Positions 24,744-31,639 of a stretch of DNA of 64,000 nucleotides are shown piece by piece. A program made the position numbers and the translations under genes. Numbering within the stretch: the first letter of the stretch is position 1; the number at the start of each line of letters is the position of its first letter. The DNA is taken from the NCBI GenBank assembly GCA_038534195.1, contig JBCAXE010000010.1, positions 1-64,000 of the forward strand, read 5' to 3'. This stretch comes from JAJFFW01 sp038534195. Lineage in GTDB: Bacteria; Pseudomonadota; Alphaproteobacteria; Caulobacterales; Parvularculaceae. The notes beneath the pieces were generated by a model. That model worked only from the letters and a program-made list of their open reading frames with translations. It was not told the origin of the DNA and made no database searches.

Positions 24744-26126
24744 ATGAAAAAGTTGATTTTTGCTTTAGTTCTTCCATTTCTGGTTGCTCAAAGTGCGGCA
24801 GCGGTTGCTGCTACGTACACGTTGCAACAGATCGACGCTGCGCCAGCATCGCCGTCGTCTTTTGGCTTCAGCAGCGTTACATTGAACGATATTGGATTTG
24901 TCAGCTACGCGACGCCGTTTCAGCGAGACCCGAATAATCCTACCGCCGCGCGTCGAACCTTTCTCATCCTAACGGACTTATCAGGCAATAAACAAATCCT
25001 CGATTCGATGGAAACCTTCTCTTATGCAGGCGGCCCTCAATTGAATAATGCAAATGAGGTCGCAATAGGGGTGCGCGACGCCGGAGTACTCCTGTTTAAG
25101 GATGGCAACCGCGAGACCACCATTGAGCCATCGCGGGTTCGGGACAGTACTGATTTTCGGGGCTTCAATCTCACCGAAAGCGGCGACATTATCGCCGTCT
25201 ATGGAAGCTCTAATTTTGATATCCCAGAATCGATCGAACTGTTTCGGGATGGCGAACAGACCACACTGTTGAGTGAAGACATCAATGGTCCCTTCGAGCC
25301 CTCATCTGCTATAGTCAGCGCAAATGGCGATATCGCATTTTTTTCAAGAACGGGAAACGGAAGCACTAATCCGCTGAGGGTATTCTCCGGCAACGCAAAT
25401 GACGGCTTTGCTGAAATCGCCCTTCTCGAACAGCCTCAATTCCTGGGCCAAAGCGATAATGGCAATCTGCTTATTGCTTTTGACGGGGGCGGTGGGCCTG
25501 ACAGAACGATTCTAGCCCTAACGGCGTCGGGTGAAGAGATATTGCGGTTCCCGGAGGCTCGTGGGGCGCGCGGCTACGCAATCAATGACGACGGGCAAGT
25601 GAGCTATACAAGGCTCGATACGTCGACAACACCGCTGGCCGGCGAACTCGTCATTAATTCGGCGAATGGAAGCGACGTGCTGCGCTTCCCGATTGAAACT
25701 GATGTTGATGGTAACCTGATTGATCCCAGAATTGCTTCGTTATTGAATAATCAGGGTGACGCTGCACTCTTGACACAACTGACAACGGTTTCGGGCGCGA
25801 CCCAAGAAACGTTCCTGAGCTTGTCGGTTGTCATGGGCGGCATATTTACGGAAATCCTACGAACAGGCGACACACTGACCGGCAAAGTTGTTGCAAGCAT
25901 ACTGCTGGGCTCGGATGGCTTTAACGATGTGGGGCAGCTAGCCTTTCAGGTCGTTTTCGAAGACACAAGCCGGGCTATCTTTCTGGCAAGTCCGGACGGC
26001 GTCAGCGAGGTGCCTATCCCCGCAGCGCTCTCTATCTTTGTCGGCGGTGTTGGCGCGTTAAGGCTCAGCACAAAAAACCGGCGTGCGCGTGGCGCGCAGC
26101 GGTTTTTCACTAAATCGGCATCCTGA
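24744..26126 (+). CDS. Exported repeat protein with PEP-CTERM-like sorting tail
   Basis: A 460-residue secreted protein. The start is placed at MKKLIFALVLPFLVAQSAAA, a clear signal peptide, rather than the open frame 33 codons upstream. The body has degenerate repeats with LN-(D/N)-xG-x-V strand patterns (LNDIGFVSY, LNNANEVAIG, INDDGQVSY, FNDVGQLAF), suggesting a beta-propeller. Near the end, VPIPAALSIFVGGVGALRLS plus the basic KNRRARG resembles VPxPA/PEP-CTERM sorting signals that an exosortase cuts. The last dozen residues run over a hairpin and into the fliE end (17-base overlap). Base composition is AT-richer than the flanking genes. Function is unknown; no exosortase lies in the window. 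Confidence 0.6.
   Translation: MKKLIFALVLPFLVAQSAAAVAATYTLQQIDAAPASPSSFGFSSVTLNDIGFVSYATPFQRDPNNPTAARRTFLILTDLSGNKQILDSMETFSYAGGPQLNNANEVAIGVRDAGVLLFKDGNRETTIEPSRVRDSTDFRGFNLTESGDIIAVYGSSNFDIPESIELFRDGEQTTLLSEDINGPFEPSSAIVSANGDIAFFSRTGNGSTNPLRVFSGNANDGFAEIALLEQPQFLGQSDNGNLLIAFDGGGGPDRTILALTASGEEILRFPEARGARGYAINDDGQVSYTRLDTSTTPLAGELVINSANGSDVLRFPIETDVDGNLIDPRIASLLNNQGDAALLTQLTTVSGATQETFLSLSVVMGGIFTEILRTGDTLTGKVVASILLGSDGFNDVGQLAFQVVFEDTSRAIFLASPDGVSEVPIPAALSIFVGGVGALRLSTKNRRARGAQRFFTKSAS
26073..26107 (-). terminator. Terminator downstream of fliE, inside the opposite gene
   Basis: Stem AAAAACCG / CGGTTTTT with a second inner stem TGCGCG / CGCGCA and loop TGG. On the minus strand it follows the fliE stop within a few bases and ends in TTTTTT; on plus it ends in TTTTT. 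It should terminate flgB-flgC-fliE transcripts and lies within the last codons of the rightward PEP-CTERM-like gene. Confidence 0.7.
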
Positions 26127-26421
26127 GGATTTCCTGATACGCCTCGATGACGCGGTTGCGCACGGCGATCGCCGCCTCTAGCGAAACCTCCGCCGCCGAG
26201 ATGGCGGTGACGACATCGACGAGGTTCGCATCGCCTGCGACGACGCCGGCGGCGGCGGCTTCGCCCGCCTGTACAACGTTGGTTGTCTGCGCCACCGCGT
26301 CCTGGACGAGCGCGCCGAAATCCGGTTTTGCAAGATCAGGCGTCGCCGCGGATTGCGGCGCGTTCGAAGCGATTTTCGCGATTTGGCCATAGGCCTGCGC
26401 GGCGGTGAGGGCGTCGGTCAT
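26110..26421 (-). CDS. fliE: Flagellar hook-basal body protein FliE
   Basis: A 103-residue FliE, the adaptor between the MS ring and the proximal rod. The C-terminal two-thirds is diagnostic: DANLVDVVTAISAAEVSLEAAIAVRNRVIEAYQEILRMPI, with the typical ending RMPI. The N-terminal third is Ala/Gln-rich and variable, as in other FliE proteins. It starts 4 bases after the flgC stop and is followed at once by an intrinsic terminator. In many alphaproteobacteria fliQ follows nearby; here about 5 kb of other genes intervene. Confidence 0.95.
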   Translation of the reverse strand: MTDALTAAQAYGQIAKIASNAPQSAATPDLAKPDFGALVQDAVAQTTNVVQAGEAAAAGVVAGDANLVDVVTAISAAEVSLEAAIAVRNRVIEAYQEILRMPI

Positions 26422-26425
26422 AGCG

Positions 26426-26836
26426 CTATTCCAGAATTCTTAAAGTAGCGCCGGCCATCGTCCGTACGCTGTCGAGTGCGCCGAGATTGGCTTCGTAGGA
26501 GCGCTGCGCTTCGCGCAAATCCATCATTTCCACCAGAGGATTGACGTTGGGCAGCGTGACGTACCCCTCTTCATTCGCCGCCGGATGGCTGGGGTCAAAA
26601 CGCAACGAAAAAGCCGACGGGTCGAGCGCCACGCGGCTTACTTCCACAAGGTTGGCGCCCGTGTTCCGGTCCAGAAAGGCGGAGAAAACCGGCACCTGAC
26701 GGCGATAAGGGTCGAGGCCCGGCGCTTCCGCGGTCGAATTGGCGTTGGCGAGATTCTCCGCAACGATCCGCACCCGGCCCGATTGCGCGCGCATGCCGGC
26801 GGCGGAGATTTGCAGGGCTGTGCTGAGGTCATCCAT
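26426..26836 (-). CDS. flgC: Flagellar proximal rod protein FlgC
   Basis: A 136-residue rod protein starting at MDDLSTALQISAAGMRAQS, the usual FlgC/rod N-terminus, followed by RIVAENLANANSTAEAPG with the conserved NLAN motif. The C-terminal VEMMDLREAQRSYEANLGALDSVRTM is the helical D0 segment. The start is fixed by GGGAG upstream and by homology; an upstream in-frame extension is built from 27-bp repeats and is not FlgC. The ATG overlaps the stop (TAATG) of a 50-codon ORF whose first 13 residues are identical to those of FlgC. Confidence 0.95.
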   Translation of the reverse strand: MDDLSTALQISAAGMRAQSGRVRIVAENLANANSTAEAPGLDPYRRQVPVFSAFLDRNTGANLVEVSRVALDPSAFSLRFDPSHPAANEEGYVTLPNVNPLVEMMDLREAQRSYEANLGALDSVRTMAGATLRILE

Positions 26837-26988
26837 TACGCGTCTCCCGTAATCGTCGCGCCGCCGGCTCTTTGAGGTGCGCGCCTTCGCGCGCATATCT
26901 CCGTTGCGCGCCTTCGCGCGCATATCTCCGTTGCGCGCCTTCGCGCGCGGGCGGCCGAAATCTGCAAGGCTGTACTCAGGTCATCCAT
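26836..26988 (-). CDS. 50-residue ORF copying the FlgC N-terminus, repeat-bearing
   Basis: A 50-codon frame between flgB and flgC with its own GGAG ribosome site (TAGGAGCGTGG before the ATG) and a TAATG overlap with flgC. Residues 1-13 (MDDLSTALQISAA) are identical to FlgC, yet the DNA differs at six positions, all synonymous. Residues 14-40 are a basic repeat, CARRRATEI in 9-residue units, encoded by the 27-bp direct repeats. It looks like a duplicated flgC 5' end that kept its frame and then acquired repeats. It may be a coupling leader for flgC or simply decay; translation is plausible, function unknown. Confidence 0.45.
   Translation of the reverse strand: MDDLSTALQISAARARRRATEICARRRATEICARRRAPQRAGGATITGDA
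26878..26948. repeat. 27-bp direct repeats, 2.6 copies
   Basis: Two full copies (26878-26904 and 26905-26931) and a 17-base partial copy (26932-26948) of a unit beginning TGCGCGCCTTCGCGCGC and ending ATATCTCCGT. Each unit holds a small inverted repeat GCGCG-CCTT-CGCGC. The unit length is 9 codons, so the repeats keep the minus-strand reading frame. Confidence 0.9.
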
Positions 26989-26999
26989 CAACCACGCTC

Positions 27000-27389
27000 C
27001 TACCGGCCGCCGCCGCGTACGGCGATACGCATCATGTCGAGCCCTTTGCGGTAGACGGTGGAAGCAAGCTGATAATTCATGCGCGTCTCGGAAAGCTTCA
27101 TCATTTGCGATTCCAGCGAGACCTGGTTGCCGTTCAGCGCCGCGTCCCCGTCGGGCGCGCTGATCACACGCGCCGCGCCCGTCTTCCGCGGGCTGGCGAT
27201 GTGGCGCGCATCGCTGACGCGCATCGCCTGCGTCGCCAGTTTTTTGAACTCGGGCTTTTGGACGTCGCGGGCGATGTAATTGGGCGTGTCGGCGTTGGCG
27301 ATATTTTCCGCGATCACGCCGGAGCGCGACGCCAGAAAATTCAGCCGGTCGGCAAGCCCTGACAGGAGCGATGATTTCAGCAAATTCAT
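27000..27389 (-). CDS. flgB: Flagellar proximal rod protein FlgB
   Basis: A 129-residue FlgB. The N-terminal region contains GVIAENIANADTPNYIARDV, the conserved rod-protein N motif, and the C-terminal end has LESQMMKLSETRMNYQLASTVYRKGLDMMRIAV, the helical D0 partner. FlgB, FlgC and FlgF build the proximal rod of the basal body. It is the first gene of flgB-(small ORF)-flgC-fliE. The upstream region to the divergent patatin gene (27390-27512) contains a near-consensus CtrA site. Confidence 0.95.
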   Translation of the reverse strand: MNLLKSSLLSGLADRLNFLASRSGVIAENIANADTPNYIARDVQKPEFKKLATQAMRVSDARHIASPRKTGAARVISAPDGDAALNGNQVSLESQMMKLSETRMNYQLASTVYRKGLDMMRIAVRGGGR

Positions 27390-27483
27390 AAGCCGGGACC
27401 TTTCGCCCGCAGTCTTACGCCTTATGGTTAAGCTGGCGTTGATTTTATCGATCGAATTGTCGTCAGCTGCGGTTCTGCGGCCG

Positions 27484-27498
27484 TTAAGAAATCCTTAC
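27484..27498. promoter_or_regulatory. Near-consensus CtrA box between flgB and patatin gene
   Basis: TTAA-GAAATCC-TTAC, one mismatch from TTAA-N7-TTAA, about 94 bases upstream of flgB and 14 bases upstream of the patatin ATG. flgB operons are CtrA-dependent in Caulobacter, so this is a plausible weak site. Confidence 0.4.
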
Positions 27499-27512
27499 CC
27501 GGAGAAGACTCT

Positions 27513-28454
27513 ATGGCGAAAAAAATCGGCCTTGTGCTCGGCAGCGGCGCCGCCCGCGGCTGGGCCCATGTGGGCGTGTTGCAAGGCCTTGAAGAAATCG
27601 GCGTGAAGCCGGACGTCATCGCCGGCTGTTCGGTCGGCGCACTTGTAGGCGGCGCTCACCTGATCGGCGCGCTCGACGAATTGGAGACGTGGGCGCGCGA
27701 ATTGAAACCGCTCTCGGCGCTCAGCGCGTTTTCTTTGAAGGTGGAGCGTGGAGGCTTTATTGACGCCGCGCCAATTTTTGACGCTTTCCGCGATTTCGAC
27801 CAACAGATCGAAGACCTGCCGGTAAAATTCGGCGCCGTCGCAGCCGATCTCGGCGACGGCGGGGAAGTGTGGATCACGGAAGGCTCGGTGATCGACGCAA
27901 CGCGCGCCTCAAGCGCGATCCCCGTGGTGTTCCACGCTGTGCAGCACCAGGATAGATGGCTTGTGGACGGCGCCGTCGCCAATCCGGCGCCGGTGACGCT
28001 CGCCCGCCATCTCGGCGCTGACATTGTCATCAGCGTTGATCTGAACGCCGTCCCGCGCGTGCTTGACCGGTTCGACCCGCTGCCGGCAAGCGTTCCGGCT
28101 GTGCGCCCGGCGTCATTGCCCGCGGTTAGCGAAGAGAAAAAAGGAACCATGACCGGCGCCATTGCGCAGCTGATCGAGGACACAAAACTTCGTGTGGAAG
28201 AACAGATTCAACTCTTCAGGGCGCGCGCTGACGCCTCGCCCTATCTGTTCGAGACCGCCTACGCCGCCGCCGACATCTTCCAGATGCATCTGGCGCGCGC
28301 CAAAGGGCAAATCGATCCGCCTGACGTCCTCCTGAAGCCAGACATGCGCGACGCCATGCCCACCGCCTTTGACCGCGCCGACGAGTTTATCGAGGAAGGC
28401 CGCCAGGCGCTTCTGGCGCGCAAGGACGATATTCTGGCGCTGATCGGGGGCTGA
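27513..28454 (+). CDS. Patatin-like phospholipase (RssA type)
   Basis: A 313-residue serine acyl hydrolase of the patatin family. It shows the oxyanion-hole segment LGSGAARGWAHVGVLQGL near residue 8, the nucleophile elbow GCSVG (Ser near residue 43), and the catalytic aspartate in WLVDGAVANPAP, forming the Ser-Asp dyad. This compact form resembles E. coli RssA. It likely hydrolyses phospholipid or another acyl ester in the cytoplasm; the in vivo substrate is not known. The ribosome site GGAGAAG is good. It is transcribed divergently from flgB, so the two may share regulation. Confidence 0.88.
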   Translation: MAKKIGLVLGSGAARGWAHVGVLQGLEEIGVKPDVIAGCSVGALVGGAHLIGALDELETWARELKPLSALSAFSLKVERGGFIDAAPIFDAFRDFDQQIEDLPVKFGAVAADLGDGGEVWITEGSVIDATRASSAIPVVFHAVQHQDRWLVDGAVANPAPVTLARHLGADIVISVDLNAVPRVLDRFDPLPASVPAVRPASLPAVSEEKKGTMTGAIAQLIEDTKLRVEEQIQLFRARADASPYLFETAYAAADIFQMHLARAKGQIDPPDVLLKPDMRDAMPTAFDRADEFIEEGRQALLARKDDILALIGG

Positions 28455-28535
28455 CATCAGTTCACATTTGGCGGCGCTTGCTTGTCTCAGTCGCCATGGC
28501 GCTGTTAAGTGACCCCAAAAACAGGGAGACATCCA

Positions 28536-29069
28536 ATGATCCGCACCAGTTTGATCGCCGCCGCCTTGCTCGCGGGCTGCGCCACCGCCGCCACCAATTC
28601 CGCCAGCGCCACGGCCGCTGCTTCTACAACTGAGGCCAGCGAAGAGGCCGCCGAGACCATGATGAAGGCGGAAGGCCCGAGCCTTGTGAGCACGGTCAGC
28701 GCCAATGACTTCGCGACCACGCTCGCAAAGCTGCGCGCCGGCGTCGATGCGCGCGGGTTTAAAACTTTCGCAGTCGTCGACCATAAGGCGGGCGCAAAAA
28801 CTGTCGGCCAGGAGCTGCGCCCGACGACGCTCGTCATCTTCGGCAACCCCAAGGGCGGCACGCCGCTCATGCAATCAGCCCAGACGCTCGGCATCGCCCT
28901 GCCGCTGAAAGCGCTCGTCTATGAAAACGAAGACGGCGAGGTGATCGTCGCCACCACCGATATCGTCCGTACCCTGCACGAACACGGCGTTAAAGACCGC
29001 GAGCCCCTCGCCGCCCGTGTGGCCGGCGCGCTAAACGCCATCGCCAGTGAGGCCGCCGCTGCTGAGTAG
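28536..29069 (+). CDS. DUF302 lipoprotein
   Basis: A 177-residue exported protein. The start at MIRTSLIAAALLAGC follows AGGGAGA and yields a lipoprotein signal with the lipobox LLAGC. After an Ala/Thr/Ser-rich linker, a DUF302 domain occupies about residues 58-160. Typical segments are TTLAKLRAGVDARGFKTFAVVDHKAGA, PTTLVIFGNPKGGTPLM and LPLKALVYENEDGEVIVAT. DUF302 proteins have a conserved alpha/beta fold and are often periplasmic, but no activity is established. It is a single gene with 185 bases of featureless sequence before the next, oppositely oriented, gene. Confidence 0.85.
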   Translation: MIRTSLIAAALLAGCATAATNSASATAAASTTEASEEAAETMMKAEGPSLVSTVSANDFATTLAKLRAGVDARGFKTFAVVDHKAGAKTVGQELRPTTLVIFGNPKGGTPLMQSAQTLGIALPLKALVYENEDGEVIVATTDIVRTLHEHGVKDREPLAARVAGALNAIASEAAAAE

Positions 29070-29254
29070 CGGTCGCAGTCGCCATTGCGATCCTGCTTAG
29101 GTTGAGGCCTGGCCTTCGGAATTTGTCGCATTAACGCACCCGCTGATGCCGGCCAACGCCCGCGGGAACGTTCGGTCAGGGCGGAAGGGTATTCGCACCC
29201 CGCATGGAATTTGGCCTGCAGGGCTCAGCAGCCATTGCCGGCAGTTCGCGCCGC

Positions 29255-29698
29255 CTAAAAGATACCCAAAATCTTCTTGCGTTTTTTAAGGCTGTTAAGC
29301 TCACGGCCGGCCTCTGAGGACATGTGGCGCACATAGCTGGCGCCGGCGCGGTGGACGCGGTCTTCCGTGGCCTTGAGGCCGATCAGCATGTGGCGGGCGC
29401 TTTCCGGCGCGGTTGCGATATCCGGCTCAGCCGCAAAGTCTTGCGTGGCGGCCCCGTCGCGCGCCTTGCGGCCGCGCTTTTTCTTCGCCGCTTTGTATTC
29501 CTCTGAAGCGAGGCGCGTCTTCAGCGCGTCGAAAGCGGCTTGCGCCGGCGCGCTGACGCCCTCGGGCAGGGTCGCGGCGTTATCAGACGCGTAGTCGCGC
29601 CGTTCGGGGCGCATAATGTTTTCAACGCCGCGCCCGGTGAGGCGGCGCTCGGTGACGCCTTCAAAGCCGCCCCAGATCTGTTTCAAACGGTCGGTCAT
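29255..29698 (-). CDS. Uncharacterised partner of the proteasome-like gene
   Basis: A 147-residue soluble, charged protein that I do not recognise. It has a basic Lys/Arg cluster in the middle (KAAKKKRGRKARDG), a helical segment ESARHMLIGLKATEDRVHRAGASYVRHM, and a basic then hydrophobic C-terminus KKRKKILGIF. AGGAGG precedes the ATG and the gene begins 12 bases after the stop of the proteasome-like gene, so the two form an operon. Short hydrophobic C-terminal tails are how HslU and other activators dock onto proteasome-type rings, so an accessory role is conceivable. That link is speculative. Confidence 0.6.
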   Translation of the reverse strand: MTDRLKQIWGGFEGVTERRLTGRGVENIMRPERRDYASDNAATLPEGVSAPAQAAFDALKTRLASEEYKAAKKKRGRKARDGAATQDFAAEPDIATAPESARHMLIGLKATEDRVHRAGASYVRHMSSEAGRELNSLKKRKKILGIF

Positions 29699-29710
29699 GG
29701 GTCCGGCCTC

Positions 29711-30994
29711 CTAAAAATCAGGTTTGTCGCGGCGCAGCTCAAGCCCGCCATTGCGCGTGATGACCGCCACATCGATGGGCCCGCCCACCGTCTCAATCGA
29801 GTGCATCACTTTTTGCTGGAATGAGTTCAACTTGATCAGCGACGAGGCGGTTTCGCCAAGTTCGCGCTTCGGCAAGGAGCCAATGGCGCGATAAATCGGG
29901 CGCGTATGCACCGCATACTGATAGCTGTCGATGGACTTGAAAAACTCGCGCACGGCGAGGCCCATATTGTTTTCAGAATAATCCTGGAACAGCGCCTGGC
30001 GCTGGCTGTCGGTGAGGTTCGGCGCGCGCTTGATGACGTCGCCCACAAGGTTCATCGAAAGCTTCAGCGTCTCGCCATACATGAACATGCGCAGATACTG
30101 ATCCATGCCCGTCAGGAATGTGCGGATCATGCGGTCCTGCGCAAATGGCTGCACCACAGGGCCCGCATCGGACGACATATCCGCCTGCCGGTCCTGGCGG
30201 CGTTTCAAAATGCCGAGAATAACGCTCGACGTCAGGTAAGACCGCATGGACGGGAACTTGTCGCGCGCGCCGAAGCCCGCGAAGACCACCCCCGTATAAT
30301 GCTCAAAGAAAGCGTCTTTGGTGACGGAGAAAACCGCAATCTCACGCAGTTTCGCACGCGTTGACTCGGAGACATTGAGTGCACCATAGTCCGCTTTCAG
30401 CGCCCCCAGCATTTGCTCCATCAACTGGTCGATTTCGCCCGAATAGCGGCGGCGGATCTGCTCGCCCATGCCTTGGGGGAAACAGGCGAGATTTGCGCGC
30501 GGCGCCTCATCGGGCATTTGCTGATAATCGGCGTGCAATTGCCCCACGACGAATTCAAAAATGCTCGAGAGATGATCGCGCACGCGGCCCGCATTCGATT
30601 GCTGGAAATGGGCGACCTGCCCGTCGAATTCTTCGGCTATGACAGTGTAGACAACCGCCACATGCTTGAAGAATTCCGTATCCTGATGGTCGGCGGGAAA
30701 AAGATCCGGGTTGCCGGAGAGGAATTCCATAAAGTCGGCGGCGTAATCGTCGACCGTGTCGAGCGGGCGGCCGCGCGACTGTTCGCGATAGAGAGAGATC
30801 ACCGTCTCCCACGGCGTCGACATGATTTCCGCGTTATTGTAGATCATCACCGCGATCGGCTGGCCGTCCACAAGCGGAAACAGCTTGTCCACCGACTGAT
30901 AGGTCTTGAGATATTGCGGGCCGGAAATCGTGACCGCGCTGTCCGCCGCCATCGCCACCGCCTGGCGGTTCATCAACACAACTTCGGAGGTCAT
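29711..30994 (-). CDS. Proteasome-like Ntn-hydrolase family protein
   Basis: A 427-residue protein whose first 90 residues read like a proteasome beta subunit or HslV. It begins MTSEVV, so Met removal would expose Thr2. AVAMAADSAVT then places Asp18 (17 in mature numbering, as in HslV and proteasomes), and SVDKLF supplies Lys37, the usual Lys33 position plus a short loop. IAVMIYNNAEIMSTPWETVISLYRE fills the place of the family's GG-containing strand and helix. The remaining 300 residues are mostly helical and not part of known HslV, Anbu or 20S subunits. I recall similar unnamed proteins in other bacteria. No signal peptide; presumably cytosolic. The Shine-Dalgarno is weak. Activity and assembly are inferred from the active-site triad only. 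Confidence 0.65.
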   Translation of the reverse strand: MTSEVVLMNRQAVAMAADSAVTISGPQYLKTYQSVDKLFPLVDGQPIAVMIYNNAEIMSTPWETVISLYREQSRGRPLDTVDDYAADFMEFLSGNPDLFPADHQDTEFFKHVAVVYTVIAEEFDGQVAHFQQSNAGRVRDHLSSIFEFVVGQLHADYQQMPDEAPRANLACFPQGMGEQIRRRYSGEIDQLMEQMLGALKADYGALNVSESTRAKLREIAVFSVTKDAFFEHYTGVVFAGFGARDKFPSMRSYLTSSVILGILKRRQDRQADMSSDAGPVVQPFAQDRMIRTFLTGMDQYLRMFMYGETLKLSMNLVGDVIKRAPNLTDSQRQALFQDYSENNMGLAVREFFKSIDSYQYAVHTRPIYRAIGSLPKRELGETASSLIKLNSFQQKVMHSIETVGGPIDVAVITRNGGLELRRDKPDF

Positions 30995-31256
30995 TGGTCT
31001 GTTCGGCCCCTCTGTTTCCGTACCCCTTTGAGGCTGGCGGCGAAAACCCCAGCGCTCCCGCCCCCGTCATCCCCAAGGGCGCAGCCTCGCAGCTTATCGG
31101 AATATTAACGGTAAAAACCGCGTGTGGAAACGCCCAGCCGACAGGTTTCAACGACGGAGCGCCGGCCCTGAGGCAAAAATGCCATTGTCTGGCCCGAAAC
31201 AGGGCCCATGTAGGCAAAAGCGCGCTTGCGAAACCGTATGCCGCTGGAGGAGAGAG

Positions 31257-31415
31257 ATGGCGGATTTACTGGGCCCGGCGGGGATAATCATTCTGAGCTT
31301 CATCGGCGCTGTCGTAGCGATTACAGGCACTTATTTCGTTACCCGCCTCCGGCGCCGTCTTGCGCGCCTGTCGCAAAAAGGCGCGCCCAGCGCTTGCGGA
31401 CAGGCCGCCGAGTAA
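31257..31415 (+). CDS. Small single-TM protein
   Basis: A 52-residue protein with one TM helix (GPAGIIILSFIGAVVAITGTYFV) followed by a basic segment RLRRRLARLSQKG, so the N-terminus faces out by the positive-inside rule. GGAGGAGAG sits just before the ATG, an unusually strong ribosome site that argues for real translation. It is followed by a second tiny TM ORF of the same layout. Function unknown. Confidence 0.6.
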   Translation: MADLLGPAGIIILSFIGAVVAITGTYFVTRLRRRLARLSQKGAPSACGQAAE

Positions 31416-31495
31416 GCGCGATAGCGCCATTGCGGCCGCGGGATTTAACAAAATTTTCTTAAAGTCACGCCACACTCACAGCCATGTGAGCGGGA

Positions 31496-31639
31496 GTGAA
31501 CGGCTTGGTCTTTACGCCAGTAATCATCGTCTTGATCTGCTTTATCGCCATCGTCACGCTGGTGACAGGCGTCCATTTGTTTGAGCGCGGCGTTGCGCGC
31601 GTCAACAAATCCCTAAAAGGGCCAGACCGGCTGACCTGA
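31496..31639 (+). CDS. Second small single-TM protein
   Basis: A 47-codon frame with GTG start: a TM helix (FTPVIIVLICFIAIVTLVTGV) and then a basic tail ERGVARVNKSLKG that resembles the tail of the preceding 52-residue protein. The GAGCGGGA upstream is a poor ribosome site, and its last 27 bases overlap the end of the opposite 7-TM gene. The paired layout suggests an old duplication; translation is uncertain. Confidence 0.35.
   Translation: MNGLVFTPVIIVLICFIAIVTLVTGVHLFERGVARVNKSLKGPDRLT

Noticed and set aside
26837..26923. N-terminal extension of FlgC made of basic repeats
   Set aside because: It is the out-of-frame reading of the 27-bp repeats; the ribosome site and family start are at 26836.
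29276..29301. TTAA-N5-TTAA resembling a CtrA box
   Set aside because: Wrong spacing (5 instead of 7) and located inside the 3' end of a coding region.
31445..31463. TTAA-N10-TTAA before the second small TM ORF
   Set aside because: Spacing does not fit CtrA; probably AT-rich promoter DNA only.
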